From NCBI RefSeq assembly GCF_040802235.1, contig NC_133170.1, positions 9,439,001-9,503,000 of the forward strand: 64,000 nt of DNA, given 5' to 3'. This DNA is from Manis javanica (taxonomy: Eukaryota > Chordata > Mammalia > Pholidota > Manidae). The translations under genes were made by a program, and so were the position numbers. Below, piece by piece: positions 39,303-51,644 of this stretch (its first letter is position 1; each line of letters begins with the position of its first letter). The notes below the pieces were generated by a model that saw nothing but the letters and a program-made list of their open reading frames with translations, did not search any database and was not told the origin of the DNA.

Positions 39303-39827
39303 CTGACCGGGAAGGAAGGAGGCCTTGGGTTACGTCTACCCAGACCTGCCAGGAATGAACAGCATGAGCATCTTCACATGCTAAAGTACCCTAACCTGTC
39401 TAGTTGCAGACAGACAGGAAGCAGGGTGGATGGAGACACTACCACAGAAACAATCGGTTATTATATAAATGATGAGTAAGGGGAGAAGCAAAGTGGTAAT
39501 TATTATTTGAAGCCAGACATGCAGGAAAATGTCCTCCTCATGGTTAGGTATTTCCATTAGGGAGGTAAGCATCTTGCCATGATCATAATTACTAAGCGAA
39601 TTAGCTTTATGTTAGTTACTATGTCTTTCAGACTCTACTTGACCCTCCTGGATACCTAATAACCTTCAGAGTCAGATGGAAAATTTAATGACAGAAGTGA
39701 CAGTTGGGTGGATAAATAATTGCCCCTATCCAAATGTTATTATGTAATTGAAAATAATGATTTTTAAAGTAATCTTTCTCTTTTCCCTAGAGTCAAAGAT
39801 ATCATGGGGTTACAGGAACAAATTCAC
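39303..39827 (-). other. ARNTL2: ARNTL2 intron 2
   Basis: A 525-bp intron with a GTGAAT donor and a pyrimidine-rich TCAG acceptor. No recognisable repeat or gene. Confidence 0.8.
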
Positions 39828-39970
39828 CTCCTGAGATGGGTCTGAATTACTTCCTTTCCACTTTCTTGGAAACTCCGTCACACGTGGGCTGAAAGATCCA
39901 ATAGCGGTTGGTTTTGCCCAAAGGCTCACATGACCGGAAACGCACTGGTTCTCTTCTCTCAGCACTTTAC
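39828..39970 (-). CDS. ARNTL2: ARNTL2 exon 2
   Basis: 143-nt exon after a TCTCTCTTGTAG acceptor. It reads KVLREENQC, then TAIGSFSPRVTEFPRKWKGS and NSDPSQE, ending at GAG|GTGAAT. The human sequence has GSFSSHMTEFPRKRKGSDSD before PSQ. The Met used as start in the mouse form (MEFPRK) and the aligned human Met are Val here. The exon leaves at phase 0, but exon 3 needs phase 1: mammalian proteins have two residues (Ser-Gly or Ser-Glu, six bases) between the Gln of PSQ and the next residue, and only five bases are present. This implies a one-base deletion at the end of this exon. Confidence 0.9.
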
Positions 39971-40759
39971 CTACAAGAGAGAGAAGGCACAAGAGGGCAT
40001 CTTATTGTCAGCGTTAACTTACTTTTATACATATCCATACCACGCATTTTAAATGGTTCTTCTATCTTGATGTTTGAAAAATACCAACTAAATTATAACA
40101 CAGAATAAAAGATTAATTAGTTAGAAATCGAAAAAATACATGAATATTGTAGAAAATAGTAGAAAGGAAGGTGCAAAATCAAGTATCACCAACTGATGTT
40201 ACGATTTAGAATTTTTTTCTATAGTTGTATCATTGAAGTCACTGTATATTCTACTTTATGTATCATTGTGAAAATAACTTTATAGTAGAATTACAAATTC
40301 TGCATAAATGATTCTGATGGCTGCATAATACATCATCGCGTAGATGTGTCATAGCTAGTTGACCCTCTTCTGTTGTTAGAATCATGGTACACACATTTCT
40401 TCATCAACAAAATATGTATTGTGGTACATAAAGTTTTTAATCTACTGGTTATTTCTTTTCATTTTCTGGTTATTTCTTTTGGATAGTATCCCAGAAATGA
40501 GTTAACAAGAACAAGGGACAAGAATATTTTTAACACTGAGGCGCTAAAAATGATAGTAAAATCCTTTTTACCTAAAGTGGTCTATTAAATGTTTTATAAA
40601 ATATAAAAATCAGAATCACTGAAAATAACCTATAGACCAGTTGGGTCTCCCTGAATAATTATATTTCTCATACTAAAATGCATAAGCAAGTTTAGAGTCA
40701 TTTGTACTTTATAACACAAATTGAAAATATATAAGAAATACTTATGAAAAAGCAATAAA

Positions 40760-41250
40760 TCTACCATAACAGTGGGAGATTTTTAACACATCTCTAGCAA
40801 TAATTGATATATTGAGCATTCAAAAATAATGATACAGACAATTTTTGATCCATACAGTGGACAAGCTTGATAGACGAGACGTATACAGACCACTGTACCC
40901 AAGAGCTTCAAATTCCAGCATTGTTTTGGGGCATTCATGGAGCATTTTCAAAAACTGACAATATACTGGACCAAAAAAGCAAGTAAGTCCTAACATTTTC
41001 AAAAGATTGATATCATATGTAAAACATTTTCTAACTAAAGTGTATATATGCTAGACACGTTAACGAAAAAATAACCAGAAAATCCCTATATCTTGGAAAT
41101 TAAGATATACACGAATAACTCTTTGGGACAAGGAAGAATTCAAATGTAAAATTATAAAATTATGGGACTAAATAATAATAAAACTATTATACATCAAAAT
41201 GTGTGGGGACAGTGAAAGCATTACTTAAAGAGATACTTTAATTCTAAATG
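40760..41250 (+). mobile_element. Old LINE-1 ORF2 fragment
   Basis: Diverged text matching the endonuclease-to-RT part of LINE-1 ORF2 (for example GGGAGATTTTTAACACATCT near 40,773 and the later GGAAATTAAG block near 41,095). No open frame. Confidence 0.6.
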
Positions 41251-44200
41251 TTTTCAGTGATACTTACATAGTAGCCAACCCATACAGGAAAACAAGGGGA
41301 CAGGTAACACAAAGGTCAGAAATCTCTTTGGGGAAGAAAGGAGGATGCAGTCGGTGAGGGACACAGGGCCTTAAAGTAATTTATGTTCCACTTCTTAACT
41401 TGGGTGTGAGCTCACAGACGTGTTGTTTTGATTCTTTAAGCTACACATACAATTTTTTTAATTGTCTGTATAACAGACGTCACAATAAAGAAAGGGGGAG
41501 AACAATTTTATCACTGGTTGTTGGCTTGGGAATCCAGTTTCTGATGTGTGGGAGTCGGGAACTCCCAAGGGATGATCCAGGCCCACCGGGTCCCACTTGA
41601 GAGTGGTTACAGTTTCAGTGCCTGGACTTCATTCTGATGGGCTTTGAATGGCGGGACATCTGTCTCCCCAGAAAAATGTGGGGACTCTCTTAGGTGAAAT
41701 AGCAACTCAATAGGAAAAATTCACCAACGCTGAACCCCAGAACACCCTGGTGTATACAGTACCAGACCCCTTCCACCCCTCCCACCTCTCTGACACACAC
41801 ACACAAGAAAATACACTCTTTCCCTCACATATGTTCAATTAGAAAAAAAGATTATTTTTTTCTCCTCTCACTCATGATTTCCCCATTTCAGTCTGACTTC
41901 CTTATTAACCTTTAAAACAGTAAGTGGACCATCTTTAGGCTGGCAGAATAATATTCTTCTTTTCACAAGAACAAAACCTGAAGCCCTAAGGGTCTTTGTT
42001 TTTATGTTCCTTAGTGGGTGGGGGTGTACTGCCCCATCATTAGTTGTGCCCTTCAAGTTTGGCTATGTCAGTAGAAGTGTGTTCAAAACAGAGAGCTTCT
42101 GTTACCAAAAGGAAAATACGGATTAGTGGGACTGATTCATTCTGGATGAAATGGTCTGTTCTTTGGAAACAATTCAACCTTGATACAGTGGGTTTTTATT
42201 TGTTAAGAGGTAACTCCTAATTTAAAGACTAAAGGTTTATTTCTGACCTTCCAATGTACTTTCAGCCTCCACATATACTTATCTAGAAGATGAGACTGTG
42301 CATTACGAATTGAAATTTAGCTCTGCTTTTATGTAATTCATTTTGGAGGGGTTTGCTTTTAGTATTTTGATATTATCTTTCCTCACCAAATTGGGTCACT
42401 TCTCAATGGCAAATGTAGTATGTGTTGTTTAACCCGCAGTAAAATAATCCAGAATTTAGACTGAACAAAGACACTGTGTGTCTTTTACCAAGGAGGTTTG
42501 TAGTTCTGTTGAGAATGAGATTAGCACTAAATCTCGCTGCGTTCTACATGCATCTCCCTGGGGACGGTAATCAATCCAACAATATTTTAAAGTCCCGCCA
42601 TTTAACATCACCTTCTCAAGGATGGAGACAAATTTGGAAAATGGGCAGCATTGTTCTCCCTACCAGGAATTAGTCTTCCTGGCAACAGCTACAACGTTCA
42701 TCCTAATGCATTCCACCTTTGCCCAGCATGAACGGCTGGCTTCTTACCATTACCTGTTAATTCAGTAATGAAGACTGTACTCGAAGTGAACCCTGGGAAA
42801 ATCAGGCTTTGTGCCAAGCACTGACAGGTAAAACCAAAAACCGTTTCACACGGCATCAGGGTCCCAACTGGGTGTGGATGGGCTACCACACACCACAGAT
42901 ACGATACTGAAACATTACAGAAGGACTGACCTCTTCTACGTAACTGTAAGGAGGAAATTTTACACACTTGGCCTTGACTTCAAAAGTAGCAGGATGTCTA
43001 ACAGGGAAGTCCTGAGGATGGTTCTTAAGATGAAGTCATTTTAGGGGAGGAAGGCTCAGATACGGCGAGAAAGCAACCCTAGCGGAAAACCCTGGGGCCA
43101 AGAATACCTATGTCAGACTTCACAAACTAAAATGTGCGTGGGCTTATTATCTCTGCTGATTTTTATTTTAAGACTCTTTGTTAATTTCTGGTGAGTTCTA
43201 AATGGTCAGGGGGAAACTGTAAACTCCTGGAGTCCAAGGACGAAGAGCTTTGCTGGCATGTGATTTTTTTCCATGATCAAATACAGCTGGAGAACCAAAG
43301 CAGAGAAAAGAGATGGTTTTACTTGCTCGGGGCCATGCCCTTGCCAGGGACGTATGCATAAGGTCAAGAGGACAAATGAGTAAGTGGTGCTTACAGCAGC
43401 GCTTCACAGAGTACAGGCTGGTAGGAAAGCGAGAGATACCGGGAAGGAGCTGAAAGAACAGGGACGTGGCTGGGGTGTTTGTGTAAGTGGGAGTCATAAA
43501 AATATGAGACCATGATCAGCAGGGAGACAGACTTGGGGACTCAGAGGTACAGAATCTCCAGCTGATTCAAGGGTCCACCTATGAGGCACCCAAGGGGCTA
43601 CTGCAGTGACGGGAGGACGGGGTATGTTGGAAAAGAGGAGAAGGACCAGTCAGCCATGATGGCATCGGGCGGTGGGCAAGAGAGGAGAATCTCTAAGAAC
43701 ACAAGGGGCAGCTTCCTGAAGGGGTGAATGACTGAGGATAGAAGAAGGTGAAACAAACAGAAAACCTAAACGAAGGTCATTAAGTGACAGTAAGGAATGT
43801 CTGGACATGGCAAGAGGCTCAAATAAATGCCAGCCACCCTCTCTAGTAAGGGGCTGATCTGGGAGGGGGTGGCCCCCCCAGCACCAGTAAGGTCCCAGAT
43901 GTCAAAGCATCAAAACCCAGAAAATAAAAAACATAGTTAACACATTTATATTTCCTTGAAAGTTTTTGAAAACAAAAAAATTTCAAGGCTTCTACTATTT
44001 CCATTTTAAATTCAGAAAAAAATATATATATACCAAGAAAAGTTTTGTGCTATTCACAAGCCTCGGGTATGTCTTTGAAAGGCTGAAGTTATACCACTAT
44101 TTGGGGACTCATGGACGCAGCCCTTCTTAGATAATTTTTTAAACACAGACTGCTGACACCATGAACTTTGTGCAGCTGGAGATATGAGAGCACACTGAGC

Positions 44201-44809
44201 CACTTTCAGGGGACATTTTCACGTTTTCCTAATGAGAAAAGACAGGGAGTTTCTAATCAAAAGCACAGGATTGCAGACTGACTTACCTTAAACTGTGTAA
44301 AAAAGAGGTCTGCTGGTCAGTACTAGGGAGTGAAAAAAAACACTTCCCACAAGGGTTACCGGCCCGTAGAGGATTCTCTTGGGGGGAAGGGGAAGGGTAA
44401 CTGCTGTCAGAAAGTGGCAGCCGTGGGGCTTCGGTCGCATCTAGATGCCACTCTGGATAACTGACAGACAGCCTTAGTTAGGTTTCATGCCTGGGCAGGA
44501 ACGGTGGCATCTGAGTCCATGAAGGGCTGTTGCTTGTGGCAGCGGACAGCCCATGGCTGCCAGAGGCACCTGCTTGTTCCCGGGGGAACGGGGGGTGACC
44601 CTGACAACCTGCGCTGATCGCTGATGACTCTAAGGGAGGAGCTTCCCAACTGTGCGTACTTGGTAAGGTACCGGCAGGATCCCCGCTCGCGTTCAAGCCC
44701 CTGCTGCGCTCACACTGGCCCACACACGACACGCCGAGAGCACCGCCTCCGCCGACCACGGGGCAGCCAGGCAGTGAGGGAGAGGCACTGTCGTCCAACA
44801 GCCCACCTC

Positions 44810-44970
44810 GCTGTGTGGCTCTAGGTAAGGCGCTTACCCTCTCTGGGCTCCTCATTTATCAAGAGATGGTGATGCCGACTACGGTTACGTCACAGGGCTG
44901 CAATAACGAACAAAAAGGTAAGTGAAGAAACTGAGACTAAGCATAAATACCCTACCCGAGTGACACAGTG
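44810..44970 (+). mobile_element. MIR SINE fragment
   Basis: TACCCTCTCTGGGCTCCTCA, then the sequence around CAGGGCTGCAATAACGA. Confidence 0.55.
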
Positions 44971-45419
44971 AGGCGCAGAGCTCGGTCACGGCTGAGCGCG
45001 GAGAAGCTGTGAGCTTAGCACCACGCATACTGCCTTCTCCTTCCAAACCGGAGCCGCCTCACGTCTCCACTTCCCAGAAAAACTTCAAATGTTCAAATGA
45101 CAGGTTTTTGGCACGCTCCCCAGCAGTCAAATTCCCACAGCTGCCTTAGATTTCTAAAAGCACCTCTACTCGTTGCCGTATTTCAAAAAATCTAAACTCA
45201 TCACCACAATCCAACAGCAAAGGGGAGATGTAATCAGCGGCTTCCCTGAACTTCTCTTCGATTACGTCCGGGTGTTTTCCTGCCTCCCGTCCTAAATGAC
45301 AGCGACTCTATAACCATCCCCGCGTTGCGGGCAGCCCCGTGAGGAGGCCCCAGAAGGCAGCCAGGCAATAAATACTCCAGGGAGGGAAAGACACAGCAGC
45401 GCGTCCGACTCGGTTCACA

Positions 45420-46420
45420 GCCATCCGCGGAACACGGAGCAAGGCTGCCTGGCGGCAAGGGCGCGGGGCGCGAGCGGCGGCGGCGCACGGGGCCGCCCGC
45501 GGGCCCCGGAGGACGCGCCTCCACGAGGGGGACGCAGGGAGCACGGACGGGCTCCCAGCGCCCGCGCTGCTCCAGAGGCCGCGGACAGCCCCTGCAGGCG
45601 GAAGACGGGCTCCCGCGGCCACGCGGCGGTGCCCGCGGACGGCCAGGGGCAGCGGGCTGGCGGCGGGGCCGCTCGCCGTCCAGGGCGGGTGGTCGTCGGC
45701 CCGGCGCCGAGCGACAGGCTGCGGCGGTCCCGGGACCCCGCCTCCCGCTCCCTCGGAGCACGCGGGGTGCCGCACCTGCGGCCCGAGCCAGCCGGGGGGC
45801 TGCGGGCGCCGGGGGAGCCCCGCGCAGAGCGCGCCCACCTGCGCCGCCGCGCGCCCGCCCGGCCGCCTCACCTCTGGTCGCTGTCTCCTCTCCGCCGCCG
45901 TCGCGGGAGCCCACCCGCCGGCCCGGCAGCCCCCCGGCGGGCAGCATGGGGAGGCTGGGCTGCTGCAGCTCCGGCGGGCAGCCCGCGCCGGCTCGCCGCC
46001 CGGGTCACTGAGCATGCGGCCTGGGGCCCGTCTGCCCGCCGGGGCGGGCGCCGCGGGGCTGCGGGCGAGGCCGGACACCGGGAGGGGCGGGGCCACAGCG
46101 GCCCACGGGTCCCGCCCCGCCCACCCCCGGCCGGCGGCGGAGAGCGCGGGGGGCGGGCGAGCCTTTCCTTCCCCCTGTTTCCGCGGTCACGGTGAGATCC
46201 GCAGTCCGGGTGCGAAGGCCGGGGGTGTGGGGGGCGTCTCTCTGGGGGTAAAGGTGAAGCATGGATGGAGAGCGTGGCCGGGTGGGGGCAGCTGGAGGGG
46301 GCACTTTCCCGGCGCCTTCTCCCGCCCGCCCAGGGAAGGGCCTCGCTGAGGACACTGGGGGTAACGGCGGGGAGGTGCGGGGCGGGGTGCGGTCTTCCAG
46401 GACGCTGTTTTGGCCCTGGC
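45420..46420. promoter_or_regulatory. ARNTL2: CpG island at the ARNTL2 5' end
   Basis: About 1 kb of very GC-rich, CpG-dense DNA surrounds ARNTL2 exon 1, with GGGGCGG-type GC boxes (for example near 46,085) and no obvious TATA box. It contrasts sharply with the AT-rich flanks. It is most simply the housekeeping-type promoter firing on the minus strand; the transcription start is probably above 45,950. Long open frames on both strands across the island are a by-product of GC richness and show no known domain. Confidence 0.8.
45872..45947 (-). CDS. ARNTL2: ARNTL2 exon 1, coding part (predicted)
   Basis: From an ATG at 45945-45947 the frame reads MLPAGGLPGRRVGSRDGGG and then EETATR plus one base, stopping at AGAG|GTGAGG. 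Phase 1 fits exon 2, whose first two bases complete Gly before KVLREENQC. The human N-terminus, as I recall, is a short Ala/Glu run joined to the same GKVLREENQC, so the N-terminal residues differ here and the ATG aligned to human is absent. Placement in the CpG island and frame agreement support the exon; the exact start codon is uncertain. Confidence 0.6.
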
Positions 46421-47149
46421 AACGGTTGCGTAAATCCACAGTCAAGATCCTCTGGGGATCATTTGACAGCTCTCCGTCTTCTGCTCCCTGACCACTGGTC
46501 CCAGACCCGTTCTTTGGGCACAGTTTGCCCAGTAGAGGTAGTGGAGGCAAGGAACAGCAGAGAAACTCCAAACCTTTGCATCAACCGGCCTGTTAATTTT
46601 CCTACCAGGACTCTTCCTTACGGAGTCTTCACTAGCTGCTTATATGTCCCGAGGGCTACATAGGGCCGCACCTGGGCAAGGAGGTTGGAAGCGCGCTCCC
46701 AGGCAGAAGTGGGCATGACCCCAGACCTCTGCTGCAGCGTTAGGTGGGGGCGCTGCTGGAAGAGGAGGGAGGCGCTAAGAACTGCTTTGCCCCGGGGACC
46801 ACGCACCAAGACATCCCTTACGCAAACCATTCTTGAATCACCTCAATCCTGGCTTTCCCTTGGAACTGTCCGAATCTACCAACACCAACTGGCTGGCAGC
46901 TCATGAAGATTCCACAGAGAGCAGAGCAGAGAGTCGTAAAATCTGGCCTAGGTCTCCCTGAACATATTCAAAACCTGGCCTTCCAGGCAAGTGTAAACTG
47001 TTCCGAGATGGTTAACCAAGATGGGGACCGGGTCAGATACTCTTGGACCCGGGCATGCGTTACCTGCCACCTTAATGGTGAAGCAGAATGGCCAGGACCC
47101 GGGTTAAAATGTACAGTTCAGACTGTGTATATCCATCGTCATGCTTAGA

Positions 47150-47270
47150 AAGCATTTTTCTCTTTATCATCTCATGGAAGCCTCACAACAACCTTTGTGA
47201 TCTGGTCGAACACCTGTAATTCATGTTTTATTGGTAGGTAAACAGAGGTTCAGAGATAAGGGGTATTTGG
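47150..47270 (+). mobile_element. MIR SINE fragment
   Basis: CATGGAAGCCTCACAACAAC followed by GTAAACAGAGGTTCAGAGAT. Confidence 0.6.
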
Positions 47271-48829
47271 GCCAGAATATAAAAGTCAGATCTTCTCAGG
47301 AGTTCACGCCGTGGTGTCCGGTCAGCTTGTCAGTGAGTCACTGCCGTCCTCCTTTCTTAGAAACCATGAGTCACTTGCACCAAAAGCCTGAAAAGCAAAG
47401 GAGAAGGAATCCAGAAGCTAAATTACGGAGCAGGAAGTGTAAATGCACGAGGAGACCAGGCCCACAGGATCCCAGTGGGCAAGGCACCCTCATAGCCGAA
47501 CGTGTGTTCCCCTTATTCAAGTTTAGACCCAACTTGCTACCTTGTCATTATGCTCTGCGGCTTTACTTTCTAAGACTTTTTTTAAGAGTAGTTGCATTAT
47601 ACTTCACAGGAATAGCGATCGAGAGCCACACAGTATCTTGACAGATGGATAGGAAGGTAATCTCTCATTTCCAGCCACTGGTTTTCTCATAGTTTCTCGT
47701 TGGGTAAAATGTGAGAAAAGTGATTTTAAACGTAACTTCCATAATGCATTGGATAACGCCTTCTGGTCAATGTGGTTTTCTTGCCAAAAGCCCAGGAACA
47801 GCTTTGCCCTTTAGGAGTCATCGCTAATCCAACGGTGAACTTCGTTTGTTCATGAATCTTGCTTCACTGCCAAGTACGCGGGCAGGAGCAGTTACGGGAA
47901 CTCAGAACCACTGCCACACAAACTATAAATTCCTGTACTTACCCATCTCCTGCTAGGATTGTAACAGTGTAATTTAGTTTGGGGGTTCCTTTAAGTCCAG
48001 TTAGATATTTTAGTTGGTCCAAGACAAAAAAAAGTCCACTTGCTTCAAAGTGTAGGTAACTTGAAGATACTATTTCTAGTGATGCTTAAAAATAAAAATA
48101 ATAGCTCTCCATTCATGAGCTCCTAAGGGCTGGGGAAAATTAATAAATTATTAATATTTAAAACTACCCTTTCTTCTCCAGCCCCCAACCTGCCCCCAGC
48201 ATTCTGTGGAGGTCAGTACTGGGGACGGGTCTTGGATGTGCTGAACAAATGCGTGAATGAGAATGCAGTTGGGAGACACAGGGAAGCTAAATGTGTTCCC
48301 GAGGGCGAGATGAACCTGTAGTGGGCTTCCGGTGTAGGGGAGATTGGCTCGGGCTTAGCCTATGAAGGGACAGAAGCAGAGAAGGTCATTGCAGGGAGGG
48401 TATACTTAGGAGAGGAGGTGGTCGCAGCCGCCAGAGTGGAAATTGGAGAAAGATCTTTTAAACGGGTACTGAGGGAACTTCATTGTGTAATGCAAACCCT
48501 CTTACATTATTTCCCTGGAAAATAACGACTTTTAACAAAGGCTACCATCCTCCCCCCGTATCTTTTGATATTGATTTATATTTTTATTAAGAACTAAAAC
48601 ATTTTGAGATCAGCCTTAGATGGAAAGGAGGGCTGCTCACAAAATGCAGTTGTTAAGTACATTCGTTCACGATTATTTATAAAGCACCTACAATGTGCCA
48701 GGCATCAGGTCAGCGCAGACTTCTGTACTTCACCCACTGTGCATGCTTGCTTCACGTAGACATGCTCACGGCAATGGCTGAGGCAGGGACATTTGTTTTG
48801 GGAAAGTCCAACCAGTGTCCTTTTTCTCT

Positions 48830-49020
48830 TAACTCAGTGGTTGCCAAAGTCAGATGGGCTTGAGAATGTGCAGAATTTCAGCTGCACCACCCCCCACCCC
48901 GAGCTTCTGATTTAATAGGTCTGGGGTCAGAAACACTAAATCCATACTTTAAATAAGCACCTTAGGTGATTTTCAAACAGTTGCTCCGAGGACTCCGGTT
49001 TAGGAAATACTGCTTCAACT
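48830..49020 (+). mobile_element. MER5-type DNA transposon remnant
   Basis: Shows CTCAGTGGTTGCCAAAGTCA, GCTTCTGATTTAATAGGTCT and a 3' GAAATACTGC, between the two genes. Confidence 0.65.
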
Positions 49021-51644
49021 TGTCAAAACCATCTTCTTAAGCCTAGGTTGTTGGAGAGGTAAGTCGTGCGTATTTCTATTAGCCACAGGACAGACATAGC
49101 AATAACCTAAAATTCCGAGAAAAACAGGGGGAACAAAACTTAGGACAAGCATGACAGAATAGTCATGCAGACATGTCTTTATATATGGAGTTATTACCTG
49201 AAGTTATTTTTCCCTTAGAGATTATGTGCATGTGTGTGTGTGTAAGTGTCAAATGCTGACTTTTTACTTCTGCAGGTTTTGGACACTCCTGAAGCCTGTG
49301 GTGTCCCAGGTCTTTGTCAGTCCTCCCCGTACGGTGCACATAGAATTGGGCAGGAGGGTTGTTCACGTTCTGCTCATAATTATCTCACCCAAAAGGACAA
49401 GAAAGGCAAGGGGCAGTGCCCCTTTCCTGTTACTGTTTCCTCCCTTTGGAAGAGACTTAAAAGCCACCCCAAGTTGAAGGTTTCGATAAGGAATGTTTTA
49501 CTGTGAACAGCCAAGTGATTCAGAGCAGAGCAGTCGAGCCGCAGTAATTAGGCCACCTCACCCCCCAGCTGGATGTTGGGGAAAAGTAAGTTGATGAGCG
49601 TCCCTCTTACTGACATAACAGCTTTGGGAGAGAAGAGATGGACAGGAGCCGGGAGGGATGACAAAAGTACTGGAAAGACCAAGCCCTGGTCCCTGGGCCA
49701 TGCATACATTCTGTTTGCACGTGGTTCCGAGACCCACCCTTACACCTGGCTCTCCAAAGGACGAGAACCCTGGGGCCCCAGCAGCTGAGCCATGGGCTAG
49801 AAAGTGGAACCAGTACTCCTGTTTGAGATGGGTCAGAAAAGACGTTAATGGACCAGCCTTAATTTATACACAGGAAATGGCAGAACAAGCGACAAAATCC
49901 AGGTGCAGTGGCCTCAGGTAAGATCCATTGCTATAAACCTGTGTGGCACCCCTTTGGTAATCCCAGAGCTTGTTAAAAGAACTCCCAATGGTTCTGGTAT
50001 CAGGGGACTGTGCGCTTTAGATGAGTCCTACCTTAGCAGCAGGAATGTGAATCCTGACCGGTTTTAAGTCAATCACCAGGCCAGGTACTGTTGTGGGATT
50101 GGACAATGACATAATCATGGCCAGTAGCACGTGGGGGTTCCTTTGCTTAGAATCTTCTGGAAAAGACTTTCCTTGCTTTTAAAAAAGGGTCACAAGAAGT
50201 AGTTTCTCTTTTTCAGGACTTGTATATTGTGTAAGGATTTGAGAAAAGACCAAGGACAAAGGCAACATCTGATGATGAAGTAAAAAATGGAAAGAACTTT
50301 TTTGTTCTTGATCTTTTTTGATACTAAACTGACTACCCTGGAAGCTCCTTATCTTGTTACAAGAGATATTCATGTTCCTTACAGTTGAAGCCACTTTTAC
50401 CTGCATCTTGTAACACTTAGCAGTCAAAAGTACCCAAATGACAGCTCAGTCACTAGCCCCTGCGTGTCTTTCTGAGGTCTACAAGCACGTTCTGTGGTTG
50501 GCGTAGTAGGAGCACTAGACGGGTTCAGATGCGCTTCATTACGCGTGTTTGGGTAAAACCCGCTCAGCCTCATATTCATCATCTGTAAAATTATGATGAT
50601 TATGCTTATTCCACAGAGTAGTAAAAACTAAAATGAATAATGTAAGCCAAAGCGTTTCATATGCAAATGTAGGTTCTTTTTATCAGAAGATGCTTTAAGA
50701 TGAATTTATAGTCTCCAACTTTGCTCCAATGTCCAAATTTTGACAGTGTTTTCACTCATGTCTTAACATTAACAATGGCATTACTGAAATGACGGGAGCC
50801 AGGCAACGGCTGGGGGCACCACCAGGAAGAGCAGGATTCGGACCGGCTCCCTGAGCTCAGCAGAGAGTATCCGACCCAGCATCTTCCACGGGACAGGATG
50901 TACCTGGGTACCTGGACCACTTGCATCACTGGTTTCCATGTTATTTTGAAGCATTTTCAATTTTTGAGGCATCTTTAATTTTAATTCTGCTTGCTAACTG
51001 GTTTTGGCATAGTGGATAGCTGTATATAAACCTGTATATCAGTTGTTTAAACATGATACAACTGAAACTTCACATATTTATTTTGTTCTTGATGTGAGTT
51101 TTAAGTGTAAAAATTGGATATATTTACAAAATAGTCTTTCTTGGGGTTTGGATAATACCTATCTCAAAAAAGCCAAAAATAAAAACCAAAAACCTCACCA
51201 CCAGAAATATAAACATAGTTTTTATTCATTTCTTACCATCAATGAAAAAGGCCTCATGCCACCAAAACATTTTGAAACTCAGTAACTGAACCCAGAACTC
51301 AATAGCCTAATGATTGTTTTTCTACATGACTGAATAATTTATATTGCTTTTAAAAAAATAATTAAGATTATTTTTATTACTTCATTCCTTTTAAAGCAGC
51401 AATATCCCCTCACATTTTTTCAGAAAAATCTAAAATGTCTCTAGTAGTCTCAAGTATCCTGTATTTATACTTTTTCTTAGTGTTTCTCATTAAAATTTTT
51501 CAGAAATAAGTGCACTTCTAAACAGAAAATAAAATTTAAATAAAGGCAAGAAGAAATTTATGGTTGCAGTAAAACAGTAATTTTCAATGTTCTGACTCTT
51601 AGCAATTCAAAGAGAGAAAGTGTTTAGTAGACAAGGATCTTTCT

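Larger units (their letters stand above)
39971..45871 (-). other. ARNTL2: ARNTL2 intron 1
   Basis: About 5.9 kb between the CpG-island exon and exon 2. It contains an old LINE-1 piece (about 40.76-41.25 kb) and a MIR (about 44.8-45.0 kb). The rest (roughly 41.3-44.8 kb) has no gene or repeat I can name. Confidence 0.7.
39206..45947 (-). other. ARNTL2: ARNTL2 (BMAL2) gene, first three exons
   Basis: ARNTL2 is a bHLH-PAS transcription factor, paralogue of BMAL1, that pairs with CLOCK or NPAS2 on E-boxes. Exon 1 lies in the CpG island, exon 2 carries GKVLREENQC and TEFPRK, and exon 3 carries GIMTEKVVEKLS and IEISAASGSR, all before the bHLH domain. The gene sits directly downstream of STK38L in the same orientation, as I recall for human. 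The bHLH and PAS exons are not in this window. Reading through exons 2-3 meets a frame break and a stop, so the classical protein cannot be made by this splicing. Production from an internal start further on is possible but unseen. Confidence 0.88.
45948..51644. other. Interval between STK38L 3' end and ARNTL2 5' end
   Basis: About 5.7 kb including the upstream half of the CpG island and any ARNTL2 5' UTR. It holds a MIR near 47.15-47.27 kb, an L2/MIR scrap near 48.67 kb and an MER5-type DNA transposon at about 48.83-49.02 kb. Open frames here are short and match no family I know. No RNA gene is evident. Confidence 0.6.

Noticed and set aside
45234..46571. Long open frames of 184-262 codons on both strands across the CpG island
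   Set aside because: Overlapping, Pro/Ala/Arg/Gly-rich frames on both strands are expected where stop codons are rare. Only the 25-codon stretch joined to ARNTL2 exon 2 has support.
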